This document shows positions 33,982 through 47,500 of a stretch of 64,000 bases of DNA, piece after piece. A program made the position numbers and the translations under genes. Within the stretch, counting starts at the first letter, position 1. The number at the start of each line of letters is the position of its first letter. The notes beneath the pieces are model-generated. The model was not told the origin of the DNA, ran no database searches, and saw only the letters and a program-made list of their open reading frames with translations. The DNA lies in NCBI GenBank assembly GCA_037903355.1, contig JBAJFE010000026.1, positions 4,092,001 to 4,156,000 on the forward strand. Reading direction: 5' to 3'. Source of the DNA: Trichuris trichiura. Taxonomy: Eukaryota; Nematoda; Enoplea; Trichinellida; Trichuridae.

Positions 33982-36588
33982 CTAAAAGGTACTCTCCTTC
34001 GGATTTTCTTTCGAACCCGTAGTTGGGTTTTGATCGTTTCTTTGTTGAGTTAAGCTCGGCTCTATCGGAAAAGTGCTATCTCCATCTGTAGTATCGTACG
34101 GAGAGCCAGGCGAAAGAGAGTTTTGGTCATCCTCTTGTGATTTCTTGAGGTAACGTGCCTGATACCGACGCCACATGCAATCTACCATTTCTCGGCTAAC
34201 AGCATCGCCTGAGTTGCAACTGATTAAACGCAGCAAGAAAACTCCATCGGCACGAAGGCATTTTTTCATGAAATTCTTCAAATTAGATTCAAATTCTTTT
34301 CTCTTCAATGCCGGGTAATCGAGCGTATTTAAGTAGTCCCTGATCAGCCTAACATTGTACACGTCCACCATAAGCACTATGAACCAGGACAGAAGACTTA
34401 AAGCGTTGACAATTATTAATATTAAGAACCACCACCACAGAAAGAGGAAAATCTTCTCATTAAACATGTTTATCATGAGCACGCACTGAACAGAGTGGCG
34501 GTGCAAGTTTCCCAGCTCACGCACTTCAAAATCGCAAACTGTTACTCTAGGAAAGTGGCCAGTTTCTTCCCACTGAGAACCTTCCAAAAGACTTTGTGTG
34601 ACTCTTAGTCCCCACATGTTATCTTTGGCTCCAAGAAACACTTGCAGTAGAAGAAACTGTATAACGGCATTGATCAAAAATAGCCCCTTTGTGATCAGAT
34701 ACAATCCAGAGATATAATGTCCCGTCATGAAAATGTTCCCATATAAATTTTCAGACAACACTACCGAATGATCCAGCAGTCGAACCATTTTGTCAACGTT
34801 CTTCTTTCGCGACGTTGGTTCTACATGATGGACTATGCTTGTCATGTCACATATTGTCTTCACGCTAATACCTATAAATTTCAGCACATAAAAGGATTTA
34901 AGAAAGTATGTGGAGTGCCAATGCGTTTTTTTTCAAGCTAACTATAGGCAGGAAAAACACGTGGAATGAAATTGCTCATCATCCCAGCAGCTTGCTGGAG
35001 GTGCGTATTGTGGGAACACATTCACATCTTAGGCACAAGAAGTGACCATTCATATAACCAACAGAATGTTTATGCGTACAGTCAATTACGAGGAAGAAAA
35101 ATATTCCAACAGCTTGAAAAATTACGCTTAATTGTCAAGATTAGTTCTTCCACCCTAGACCATTGTTTCCCATCCTCTTACTCGCCAACGTTTTATTCCG
35201 TTCCGTACTGCCTTTATTTCGCGGACGATGTCCACCTGTAAAGTCCTTCGTTCACAGAAGTGTCCCTTAACAGACGTTGAATCTTTCAACGTGCCCTTGA
35301 GAATCACTGTGCTACATTGTGACAAGAAAGCGAACTAGTGCGCTACCGAAAAGTGACAGTCTGAAGTTAGCCGACTGCCGTTCAGTTTTTGAATCTTATC
35401 TTTTCCCGTTTGTCGAGTCAACACATTAATCGAGGTCATCATGTTGTTGGATCTGTAATCTTTGCGTCTGCCATCGAGTTGCTGACCCACGAACGGCATT
35501 CTGCTCTATCAAGAACTGATCAAGAACTGCCTGTTGACATCCTCCGTGCTGTCGAAAGTAATGTTATAGCATAACAAGACCGGCGATCCAAAATCGCGCA
35601 GCTTTTCAGCAGTTTCCAAAACAAATAACTCATGCGCCTGTTAGCGACCGCATTGTGATTGCGATTAAAGCATTGGACCCTCCTAAGTTCAGTGAATGTT
35701 CGAACATAAACGTCGGTAAATTGCCAACTCCTGTGAACAGAGCTCGGCGTTTTTCAGGTGAATCAGCAGCTACGACGGCGCGCGGTAGTGAAACGACTAG
35801 AGAGATCAGGGACAATGGAGTTCCTACAACTCACAAAAGCTTACATGAACCATGTCCAGTTCCAACAGCATTCAGAACAGTCATCAATATGGCACTTCGG
35901 TCATTCTGACAATTACCTGTTCTAAGGATCAGTTCTGACAAACTGAACAGCTAACGGGGTGAACAACTTCTTCAAGTGAAAGATAACAAAACAGCCGTAA
36001 AGAAATCATCTGCTTAATCAAAATGCTCCGAGGAATCTTGTTTACCTGGAACCCGCAGAATATCAACTTAAGTGCAAACGAGAATATCTGCACGGTAACG
36101 GGAATTACTCTAAGTTACCTACCGGAGTGCTTGTTAAGAGCTCGCCAAATTGCTGTTGGTATGAAAAAGCATATCGCAACCAATGCCAAAATAAATGGCA
36201 CCCACTGATAATAGCCTATAAGGCGCGCATCACGTTCTTCTGTTTGCATGGGGATATCAATTGGCGAACTGATCAAATCCCAGTAATTCTTGATCAGAGT
36301 CTTGTTATAAAACGGTAAGAAGTAGGTATTTTGCACGTAGCAGTAATCTAACGAATATTGTATCCACCAGCCTTTAAAATAAGCTGGAAACCAACATTGA
36401 ATGGGTGAACCGACGAAGGACCATCCGCTGACGATCAGTGTGCATGCAACTAGTGTAATAACTGTGTAAAAAGAGTTAAGTCGATCGACGAAGTCACCAT
36501 CTCGATACGGTTTAACTGCAGATAGGAACTGCGTAACCTTATCCATAACCTTGAAGAATTTGTCACTTTCAGAGCTCCAGACAAACAC
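33982..36588 (-). CDS. Innexin 2 (gap-junction channel subunit)
   Basis: Exon 1 is 36123-36588 and exon 2 is 33982-34871, giving 451 residues joined in phase 1 at Ser155-Gly156-Ile. YYQWVPF lies at 126-132. The extracellular cysteines are Cys65/Cys83 and Cys268/Cys285, and [14 protein letters not shown] marks the fourth membrane segment. The carboxy tail is rich in Ser, Thr and Pro and may be phosphorylated (inference). The first extracellular loop is about 25 residues longer than in innexin 1. The first ATG was chosen; a second in-frame ATG 14 codons later gives a start closer to other innexins. The donor is GTAGGTAACT; a GTAAC donor 4 nt later would break the frame. Same strand and gene structure as innexin 1, so a tandem duplication is likely. 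Confidence 0.95.
35380..35910 (+). other. Coding-like frames antisense in the innexin 2 intron
   Basis: Two plus-strand frames, 35389-35574 and 35655-35909, are separated by a frame change. The first includes HHVVGSVIFASAIELLTHER and the second KLPTPVNRARRFSGESAAT. Composition looks protein-like rather than random, but I recognise no family. They may be a decayed retrocopy of a host gene or a transposon fragment. Confidence 0.35.
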
Positions 36589-39500
36589 TCTGCTTACTGT
36601 GCAACTTTAGTCGAACATTCAAGGACAGAACTTCCAGAACTAGACGCAGTTTTCGCCGTAATCAGTCAACAAACAGCGCCAAACTTCCGCTGGTAAAGTG
36701 CATCATGAAGTTACTGCAGTAGAGATCACAACGCTCTCTGGTATCATTGCGCGTCTAAAAGAAACACTGTCATCGCTACGCTGTCGCAACCAACAGAGGT
36801 TTTGCCGCGTAAATGCTGCATAGTGAGCAGAGCGGTCATTCTGAAAAGGCACTACTTGCTTTTCACTACTTACTGCTTTTCCTGAGCGAAACTACCGTTT
36901 TACTTGTCATAGTGGATCGTCGTGTCGGGTGTTGCCAGATACGAAGCAGCCACTAAAGCGTTTGGAACTTTTCTACTGTCGTCTGCTGCCAATGAACCAA
37001 TGCAGACGCACTAAACTATCGCAGTGAGACCCGATGGCCTAAATTTACAAGCCAGAAACCATTTTTGCAACCGGTTTAGCATAAAGTGGATGACCATCAG
37101 GTCATTACGTTGAAGTTCCCATGACCCGTTTCGCAAAATAGCATTTGTTTTTCCACTGTACAGATATACCCACTAGTGGTTTCCAAGAAGTTGCTGTATT
37201 AAGAGTGAATTAAGCTGAAGCTATGTGTGTTTCGGCGGTATCCTGGACATTGTTTCCAGCCTCGCAACAACCAAGGAGCTCAGTTTCGGCTCGCAAAACA
37301 CGGCAAAGGCTTGAACAAACATTGTAGCGCAGCCAAACGGGCCTCTCTTCGAATAACAACATTGTATGGGCTTGGCAAAACATTCCGCGCAGAGAACTAC
37401 TTTCATGGCTTGCTATTTAACGTGAAGTGCGTCGTGCCCAAACACAAAAGGATCTAATTTGGTGAAACCTGTAGCGGTTCAGCTTAATTTAGACCCTTTG
37501 TTACGTCGAATGCACGTTGGTGTTAAATCGCTTAATATTGTGAACAAAAGCAAATGGGCTGTTCTAACTCACCTTTAAGTTAAACTGTCAACTTTACCCA
37601 TCTTAAAGTTCCTCAGGAAAATGTACAGGCATAAAAAGTGCCTTAGCGCTTAGTAGTTAAGGCCTCAAGGCGTAGGTGGTGAATGTCCATAACATAACAG
37701 AAACAACTGCGCATCATACATAAATTTTCTTCTTGATGACTTGTTTTATCAGGAGCAGTGAGGTCGTCAACTAGGCTCATAGCTTTTTATGTTACACAGC
37801 GGCATTCCGTCTAGCAAAAGTTCATGAGTGCTCAGGCTGCACACTTCCGTTCACGGGTTACTTCGACTTATTGACCATGCTGCTGAACAAATGTTTTTGT
37901 CGAAGTAGTCACTAGATGCTGCATACTTGAAACTGCAGGCAGTCTATTTTCGCGCAAATATTGTCGACCGCTGGTTATTACACAGTTCAGGGCCATATGG
38001 AAATAAGAAGGACACCGAAGTTCCATTGCTTGCAAATCCCAGGCAACAAAATGCGAACTTTTAAGTGTCGCCTATTAGTTCAGAGCAATGCACTCACAGT
38101 ATAACTGAAAAAAATAACGCGGAAAGCAAAAGCGTTTCACCTACGCAGCATTGCAATAAACAGCCTAGATTCTTTACCATACCCTTTGCAGCTTAAACAG
38201 CACGAAGGTAAAGACTGTAGATAGCGTCAAGTGTGGCAACTGCTGCTATGAGTAACGACAGATGAAGAAAACTACACATAAACTGGCAGAATAACTTATC
38301 TTTTTAGTTCTGTTTCGTCCGTACTTTGTTTATACTAGCAGATAACGTAAAATCCGAACTGGCGTATTCTAGATAAGAACCAGATGTTTCAGGCATGCTC
38401 AAGTAGCGATAATGTAAACCTTGTTCAGTTCTTTTGAACCATATGATGCAATCTTAGCCTTCTAACTGCAGTGCTTTCTCAAACGAAAAGAAAAACCCCT
38501 GCACATTTAAAGCTTTGATACTGTTTATTTTCGAAGTGGGATAAGTGCAACATACCAAAGAAGTAGCTGATATGATTAACAGAAAAGAAAATCTAACGCT
38601 ATTTTTTGTATTGTCTCATATGAATCAGGAATGCAACTTGTAGCTTATTCATTCGGAAAGTGTAGCGCTGACAACGAAATGATAGTGACATGCCAACAGC
38701 TGCTGGCATTTGGAAAGCTTCAGTAGACAGGTGCATTCATGTAACCACTGGCTGCAGTATTTTTCAGAAGTGTACGCGAGACGATGTTTTCACGAAAATT
38801 GAAACGGCTAGAAAACGAAGTGCCACTATGGTTACAAAGACCTTCTTATTTTTAATTTATCTGAACTGTCTTAACTTCTAGCGGATTAGTGACTCAGATA
38901 AGAAGGTACAACACATCTGATCAAATATCATATAGTACTATATTAACGTTATTGTTAGTACGAAAATGGCGTAGTAGATCGTATTGGAGTGTCTGTTAGT
39001 GAAGTGCTAATGCTAGACCAATTTGTGGTGTAGTGTCCGTTTATTAGTGTGAAACTCTCGAAGCTTTCGGAAATCAACAGTTCCTGTCACCAACAATTTC
39101 CATAAGTACTAGTGCTTATCCATTATAGCAAGTTTCGTAAGAGCAACGTTGCCTTTAGCATGCTAACGGTATTTTCAAGCTAGAGAAACAAAACACAAAC
39201 TTTACGTAATCATTTGAAGCAGCTTTGTAGTGCTGCAGTAGAAGGTTAGTAGTGAATATAGTTCATTACTCAAACCCAATTCAGGATTGCTAAAACACAG
39301 TACGACAGAAATCAAATTTTGCTGATACCACGATCACGTTGAAAACCTTAAAACCGGCTACAATTTTAAGCCTTCATTTGAGGCTGTCTCTGTAGTCCGG
39401 TAAAACGAACTGTCACTGATTCTTGCAAAGGTTTTACAAAAATGCTTTTGGCATTCTTCTTATTCTACATTATGTTCAAACTAAGTTTCAGTTTGCATAG

Positions 39501-40229
39501 ACAACTAGTGAGCACAACTGCCTCTTCATGCAGCGCTTTAAACCTGGAGTGAAAGCTTTGTTGCACAGGTGCTTATGTAAAAAAGCTTAATGCTTATATG
39601 CTATGCACTCAAAGCCTAAGTGGGCTTGTTTCTTGATTCAACAGTACCATAACACCTTGAGCGGATTAGTTTAGATTGAGATAAGATGAAATTACTCTGA
39701 AACAGCTGGCAAGAACGTTTATTAATGCTTCAGATGATACTCAACTGATCTCCATGCCATCGTTTTGTCAGTATTAGCGGTTTGAGAACAATGTGACTTA
39801 TTAATTGTTGCTCTATTTTACTAAGACTGAAGTTACAATAATTCGTCAAAATGTCTACCTCTTGGTTCCGATTACGATAGTTCTCAGGCAACGCTTGTTT
39901 CCATAATGCAAAGTCGTCTTTTTTCATGTCCTGCAATACGGGAAGGAACTGTTTATTTGAACACACAAAAGAAGCCAAGTTTTCTAGAAGCGCCTGCCCA
40001 AGTCATCAACGCCAACGTATGAAAGAATAGGCAAAGTTGTCTCAGCCTGATGAAGCGCGAAGTTCAGAGGGAAAATGGGAATAAAAAAAAAAGATTGTGG
40101 AAGTATGGCAGTAGACGAACAACCCTTGCGTCGATACAAGAATAAAGTGGGCTAAAAATGTAATGAAGGGGACGAATATCCAAATTTTCCTGCTTTGGTC
40201 AATTCTAGAGAGGTTCCGGTAGTTCGGCC
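36589..40229. other. Long gene-free interval above innexin 2
   Basis: No recognisable coding exon. A single decayed motif of the foldback family lies at 39055-39100 (gaagctttcgg with caacagttcctgtcacc, minus orientation). Frames at 37227-37457 and 38690-38881 are unassigned. The innexin 2 promoter should lie just above 36588. Confidence 0.4.
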
Positions 40230-41320
40230 ATTTTTGGATAGTTCCATTGGTTATTAACATTAAGTCCTTTGGCGCAGTTGATTGCGTGGTTGTTTTTGAT
40301 TTACAATGCTTTTCTGCCTTTCTCAGGAAAAATCTCGGTCCCTACGTAGTACGCAAGGTTGTGAGAACCGGTGCACTCAGAAGCACACGGTGCTACTGCT
40401 TTATAGCTTTGTGCATAACGATAATTGGTTTAAGAGAGGAAGACCGACGGCGTTTTGTTTTATTACCATGAACTTTCATCATTATTGCACAATGTCAAGT
40501 TGCCAATGCATTGTTGTAATCTATGGGATGATGTCTTGCCTGTAACCCCAATGTAGGAGGCTATCGAAAATGAAAGACTTTGTAACGGCGTTGTAAAATT
40601 TGATGTGTTTATTAGTTACTGAAAGGATATGGGCCGTGTCGTTTTATACTTACACACAATTTGTTAACTCCCCGGAACTTTTAGAGCCTGGCGTGCTCCG
40701 TTTTCAACTGCAACAGGTACGGGACCTATGTGCGCTTGCTGTTACGTAATACTGATTGCAAGTAAAAAGAAACAGTTTGTATCTTTCCCGTAACAAATAA
40801 GCATATGAAATCTAGGAGACTGATCAAACACATTTAATCCTACAAACAACTCCTGGACAATGGCCACCTAGGGTCAGAACTTCATTAATTGCTAACATTG
40901 ACAACTCCCTTGCATTAAACTCTGCGGTTAAAGGTTTCCTGGTATGTGGGTACTCCTGCCCAGGCCAATATAGAATAGAATGAGGAGCTTTGTTTCTGCT
41001 CCAGTGCCATTCCTCGGTATCTTCCTTTGGTTTAATCAGGAACGTCTGGCGGGTTCCTCAAATGGTAATGAACATCCATTGTCATGGAGCGTTTGTCGGT
41101 TGTTTTTCAATCATTTTCCAGGAAAGGAGATCGCATATTGCAAGGACCCACCTGACACTTTGTATGACACCAACTATCACAGACCTTGGAGTGATATGAA
41201 GAAAAATCGAGATATCGATCAGATTGCGTAGGTTTCCTGCAGAACAGGTGTGGAGAACTTTTCCTGCTAAGGGTCACTGAGTTACACATAAGGTCTTTCA
41301 CAAGCCGCAAAAGATTACTA
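40230..41320 (-). mobile_element. Penelope-like element remnant C
   Basis: On the minus strand, 41230-41180 gives RKPTQSDRYLDFSSYHSK, the same reverse-transcriptase motif as RKPTHSDKYVEF in element B. Further on, 40575-40480 gives SIASYIGVTGKTSSHRLQQC, the GIY-YIG core. The spacing is as expected for a Penelope-like element. Stops and frameshifts are frequent and the catalytic DD box is not seen. Confidence 0.78.
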
Positions 41321-41940
41321 GCGCAGAAACTAGCCGACTACTTTTCAGCCAGAGGTTTAATCAGCTCACCCATAGTGCAATAGTAGGAACTCTTTCTCCT
41401 TAACGAGGCGAGCAATTTTAGCTGGTATTGATAATGCTGCTACCCGCAGCGGTGTTCCAAGTTTGCGTCAGTCAGTCTGGAGTTCAGTCTACCCTGCGAT
41501 GGTAACCCTTGAAAAGGACTGTTCACGGCAGTAAGTTATTTTGAGCACTGATGCATATTTCAATGCACGTCTTCTTAGGGTGTAAAAATCATCACTGCTT
41601 ATGTATAGAACTGAAGTAGTGAAATGGTGTTGTACCTAGCTTTCAGCTCATTACCGCCTTGCAGCAGATTGATTACGTATTGTGGTTACCAGCAGCATCA
41701 GCTGGTTCGACATTGAAAGGCGTAGCAAAGATATTCGATTCTATCTGTTTACTTTTGACGTCCTTCAATTTTTCACTGAATGTCCCAATTAATTTCAGAA
41801 ATTTACCAGCATATTGAAGCGTCGCTGAAAGCTTTTGTGTTTCCAGGGTGGAGAAATGCATCGTATTATTCCTTCTGTGTCGCGCTTTCCCTAGCTTTAA
41901 TTTAAATCTAAATGATTTCACGTTTCAACGAACCAGATCA
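41321..41940. other. Unassigned DNA
   Basis: No gene or recognisable repeat; a minus-strand frame at 41673-41921 has no homology that I can name. Confidence 0.35.
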
Positions 41941-41944
41941 GTTC

Positions 41945-43170
41945 GACCTGTGCGATTCGCTGCACAGCCGATTCGTACTAATGGAACCCGGTGTGTGACT
42001 CATGAATGTCGTTAATAGGTCATCCACATTTGGTTCATGCCAACATGCATTATGTTTCGCTAGCGACATTTCTAACGTCTCCTCTCAGAAACGCTTTAGT
42101 TCTCTGCTGATGCGTTTTCTTCAAAGCTTTCTTTCCGTGCACCACGTTTCCACCAGGTACATTTCCATTGTCCTGCAACGAAATACAGGTGTTTTACGTA
42201 TAATGCGTGCTCGTATAACGCGTTTTTCGCTCATACGCGATTTTACCTGCTGGAAAGCGTGGGTGTATGGCAAAGTCTCCCATGGTTTTTATCCACCGAG
42301 AGAAATCAGACTGCGCCCTGACCTTATGCATGTCCTTTGTTCACGCGCAAGCGGAGCGGTGATTCTATTATGATTTATTTTCGATGTTATAACCTTAGGA
42401 TGGACAGCAACAACGTCATAGAAGTCTAGAATAACGTAAAGAAACAAACCTGCATCATGTTTGCCGAAAACTTATTCCAGACCTGGAATGTAACTTTAAA
42501 AAATTAATGCCCTCAGCGAAACTACTGAAAGCTGCGTTCAGTTGGCAAACAGGCTAGGCTTCGGAGAAATGTAATGTCAGGATATTAGAGACATTTTGAA
42601 TCGTCAACAGGATGAGCTGCAGGTGAAGCAGCAGAAGATGAGAAGTACACGATGATGAAAATCAGGAAGCTTCTCCGCGGCAGCTGACCATCACTGAACT
42701 ATCAGATGCTCTAGAAACTATTGACCCGTTAAGAAGAAAAAAAGAAAAAAGTTCTATTTTATTAAACTGAAAACAGAACTGCTGTAATATAACGTAGGCT
42801 TGCACGACATGATTATGAACCGCTACCTCGCTGAAAAAGTTTAACTTTGTTAAGACGGTGGATGAACCCTTCACATTCAAACAGTTGTAGTCTTCGGTAT
42901 GGGCTGGTTAGAGTTCGTCAGATCCACTTCGCTGTGAGTACATCCCATTTTGGCTGTTCGCCTTGCCCAGGCTGAAGTCGATTGAGTACCGCGCAATTGA
43001 ATTTCATCACTAGCATAAGCCTAAGTCAAAACGGTACTGAACTAGTGCGTGGCCAACGGAGAGCAATAGCGAAACTCCCACTGAGGAAACTGCCACCTCC
43101 GCGGTTCGGTTCTGCATTAAATGCATAGATTGGAAGTTCTGACTTACGACGAAACGCTTGGAACAAAACA
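41945..43170. repeat. Composite of Tigger-type remnant and repeat family A copy 3
   Basis: 41945-42180 resembles 15120-15260. At 42186 a Tigger-type end begins (CAGGTGTTTTACG preceded by TA) and 42200-42720 follows the internally deleted element at 19626 in colinear order, including the cgcgtttttcgctc block and gaaagctgcgttcag. 42750-43170 is repeat family A copy 3. No matching right end was found, so the Tigger copy is truncated. Confidence 0.6.
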
Positions 43171-44581
43171 GGGGGAGTTAAGTAGGGGACCCCCCGTACT
43201 TTGAAAACAAAAAAAAAATATAAAGAGCGGTAGGTAACTTGTAGCTATTAATCGTATGGCCTAATTTTTTCATCCCAAGTACGTGAAGTCGACAGTTCAA
43301 AATGGTTATAAAAAAAGAAACGCAGAAAAATAAAGGAAAAGGAAAGCAAAGTTGCCCGAATTTCGTATGTATTCTTGCTTGCTTAGCAGACACGTTGAAT
43401 AAGAATTCACCAATTATGCAAAACTTTTAACAAGGAAGAAGCCGAAACATACAGGAAAACTGCTGCATTTCACCGAGTTGCGCAACAATGATCTTGTCGG
43501 TTGCACGCCTACCGTTTGAAAAATGCAGGTTCCTTTCGGGCAAGTATGCGGCCATCCTGTTCGGCCCTTATCGATGGGCATGCAGACTGTTCTATTCTAG
43601 CCTTACGTAAGCCTAAGCTGAAATATGAGCTTTGTGTTTTGGTTTAGGTTTTGGTAAAGGCAAAAGAGGAAGGTTGCAAATGTACAAATCATCATGGAGA
43701 GCATAACCTACAAGACCCTAAAAGCGTATTACCAAGTTTACTCACAACCTACTTTTATTTTAATATTAGGTTTAGGTGAGCGGCAGTTACGAGTCTGAGT
43801 ACTGTTGCGTCTTCCGCGAGGACCAACGAAGAAAAGATCATATTGAATAGGTTGCACGATTACAGGTTCCTTACCATGGAAACCCCTTGTATAAGCAAGA
43901 CGAGTGCTTAACACTTTTAGTGTGGAGCAATGCGATTCGATGCCGCTTGCCTTTCGAGAAGGGAACTGCCAACATCTAAGGTTAGAGCTAAACGTAAGCG
44001 AATATTAACTATTGCTCTGTACGTAGACGGGAAAGGCAGTTCTATTTCCCAAGGCGAATTAGTGCTGCGCTAAGGACTACCGAATGATATCTATTACGTT
44101 ACCAGAAGTCGGCGGTCATTGCGAGGTTTGAATGAACCTTATTTTACTAAGATTACCGTAAAGTTGGGGCTTATAAGAACAGACGTCCTGGAGAACCCCG
44201 CATCTGTCAGGAGAAGCCGTATTTGAAATTAGAGACCAGTATAAGTAAATAATGTCTATTGTTATATGTACTAAACAAAACAGCTGCAGTAGGATAACTA
44301 AATACAGGGATGTTTGTCACCTGCTCTGTGAGTAGAGAACTGTAGCCTGAGGTGAATATCTTGCAAAGTTATGTTTCTTTTGTGTTCTGTACTTCAACAT
44401 TTTAAGCTCAGTTAATTCGTCGGCGATTGTTCGGAATATTCTGTGTCATATGCTAAATTTTGTATCAATGGCTTCAATTGTAGTCGTATCGTTTTCCTAA
44501 TTTTTTCGAAGTGTTCTTTTGCCACGTTACGCCCGAAGAAATAGTTTAAGCGAAAATGAATTGTAATTAGAGTGCGTAGGT
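43171..44581. other. Upstream region of PRMT5
   Basis: No exon recognised. Several ttaggtttaggt/gcctaagc-like runs occur near 43600-43790. The PRMT5 promoter is expected immediately above 44582 but no specific element is evident. Confidence 0.4.
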
Positions 44582-47500
44582 ATGACAAACCAGACCTGCA
44601 ATTCGTTGGCCATTGGCTTGGTTACGCCATGTTCGATTCCGTTTCATGAAATATTCGAGGAAGCGCTTGAAAGCGGGTGCGTATCAATTTGAAACTGCTC
44701 CAGTTTTGTATCTTGCGATTTTAGGTTTACGTTTGTCGCGGCAAAGTTAGCGCATCCCAGATGTTGCCTCGACATCAGGCAGCAAAGTGATATGCTTCCC
44801 TTTTCTATAGCCGATAAAGTAATGAGCTCTCACAATTGGGAAGCCGGTGTGGTAGGAGTGATCTCGCCATGGATAGATGTCGATTCCGATGATTTAACAT
44901 TGGCTGCTTTATCTGAGCAGGTACACATTTAACGTAATAGCTTTTAAGCATTAAACGTCCTTTAGCCTGTTGGCTGATTTAGTAAGGCGTAAGCAGCTTT
45001 CTTTCTGACGTTTTACTGGAACAAAGTATGAAACTTCTAGATCTTCTCTAGCCTTGTTGTCAGCATTGAAAACTTGTCGACTGATTTTGGACGCTGACGA
45101 TACTTGTTTTCAATACGAATGTTTTTCACACGACGAAATAAACGGTAAAAAAACAGAATGAAATTGTGCGGTTCCGAAAAAATCGAAATAAAATTAGCAA
45201 CATATTGCTTTAGACATATTGTTTGTAACGGTTCGTTTAACTTTCATCTTTTGAAAGGTCAGCAAAAACCGTATGTACACAAAGACCATTTGATTCAAGC
45301 AGAGTTTTCCTAGATAGTCGGCCTTTGTTTTCACCGTTGACAAAGACACTGTGAGCAGTATTTATAAGTTAAGTACCAACGTGCTGGTGTACTGGTTAGT
45401 CCAAGTCAGCGGTTGCTAATGAAAGGTCAAAACGGAGAAGCAAATGTTTGGAGTCCTTTTCTGTGGATTCCAAATTGTTTCCTTCATTCCAGGTTTCCAG
45501 CGGAAGTTGTTTTCCAAGTATGCTCGCCTTTTTCTCGCTCTATAAGTGTAGTCCTCCAGTGGATACGTTCATCTTATGTGATGGCATTCGTTCCTCTCCG
45601 TTTTCTCTTTCTCACTTCTGGGAATCGCAATCCTTTTTAGGGAAGCAACAAGAGGTCCTAGCCATAATTGGTGGGTATTGATTAGAGCTTCCTTCCATAG
45701 ATGGGAAGTCGAAGTTGTTTGTTTCCTCTTGACTTGTAGCCCTTTTTTCTTGTGACAAGCTGCAGCACTGTGAGCACTATAAGAGGGTACTCCAAACATC
45801 TGTGGCCTCTCCATTATCGGCACGATGTATGGAGTCTTTTTGACAAATGTGTAAGGCTTCTATTGTCTTTTTAAGGTAGAAATTACTCCCTTTACATAGA
45901 ATCTGCGGTCTTGAGGATCTCGGGCAGTGCGTCTGCTGCTACCGCAGAGAACTTCAACGCTCTTGCTATTGTGGTAGAAGGGTCAAGTTTTGGAAGGCGG
46001 TCTCGGAGTTCGTTTTTTGCTTTATTATGTCTGCTCATGCATTTAATGCGTTCACGGAGTTTGTCAACTAATGTACAGTCTGTCTCGCCGAGATAGTGTG
46101 CAGAGCGAGCAAGTACACTTGGCCGCGTAGGTTATACCTGCACATTGACTAGGAGGTATTATTCCGTCATTCCTAGGAATTATGCGAAAGCTTTTTGCTC
46201 TTTTAAACTACACTGAACTTAAGCTTAACGTTTTGCTTGACTTGCAAATGTTCCCACAGTGTCATGCAGAATAGGGGACGACCAGTTTGGAGTTTGATAG
46301 AGTGTCACTGATGACAGTATTCCTATGTTTGCAATCGACGGTTTATAACACATTTTGAAAGCGTTGAGATAGCTAAGTCACATTAAAAAGACACTAAACT
46401 TGATTGAGTAACCAGCAGAGTTTGTAATAGATCTTGTAACGTTCGTGCCCAGAATGGGAACTTATGCGAACGGATTATGCAATGTTGCGTAGTTGATGTG
46501 TGGGTGTGGTACAGCATTAGCAATGACGCACAATCCAACATACCATGAAAGGCTTAGCTTTCTGCGAAACATCTGCGGGTTTAAACGGCCGCAAATCTGT
46601 CTCACGACTTGGCAAAAGTAGGTCCCGAAATTTCGACTTTGACAACGCTTAGTTTCTTCGGTGGATCTTTCTCCTGGTCATTTTCTCGCCACTTTACTTA
46701 GTTAAGCTGGCTTCGCCACTGTTGATCTTGAGACCAAGCTTCGCGAAAGAGGACAGCCTGTTGCACTAAAACGTAAGCTGTACGTCCAATCTCATGTAAA
46801 AACGTTTGCAGTTTTTTTCTGAGAAATTTACTGACACCGGAACGGTTTGTTTTTCTAGTATTCAATTGATGCTACGTTAGGCTTACAACTAATCGGTCTT
46901 CGGATAGTAAAAATAAACATGCAGTTTCTTTCACTTCCAAGCTCAGTCATTCCCTGGAAACTGTTCTCCCTAAAAATTATTACTGAATAGCTTATCACGA
47001 CTTACGGTACATTTTTGCAGGAACTTCGCTCTGAATTAAATTACTTCGATTACCTGTGCGTGGGAGGAATAATGATAGAGTTAAAGAAACCTTGCTTGAA
47101 CCTGGCTCGATTTTTAAACAGTTACCTGCAGCAGTCGAGTAGAAGTCGAGTAAATTTTATGGAATCGCTCTGAAATAAGCAATGCTTTAATTTCCTTTTC
47201 TAATAGAAAATAAAAATTTATGTTCGAGTTCCATTGGTAAGAGCTACTGGTGACGCTGATCCGTGGGAATGGTGGTCGCTATTGAAGAACATGTGCGACC
47301 AATCGCTCAGCATTAGCGCAGTATTAGAAATTGGTCTTGATTTGCCTGACAATTTTGAAATTGTTGACCGCTGGTGTGGAGAAATGCTGGATGCGGTTTA
47401 CATGAAAAACAACATTTTTCTCACTGGTTCCAAGTCGGCTCAGCCTTTGGTGAGTGTGGCGCACAGGAACTTGTTAGGAAAAATCTTGGACCACGTGGAC

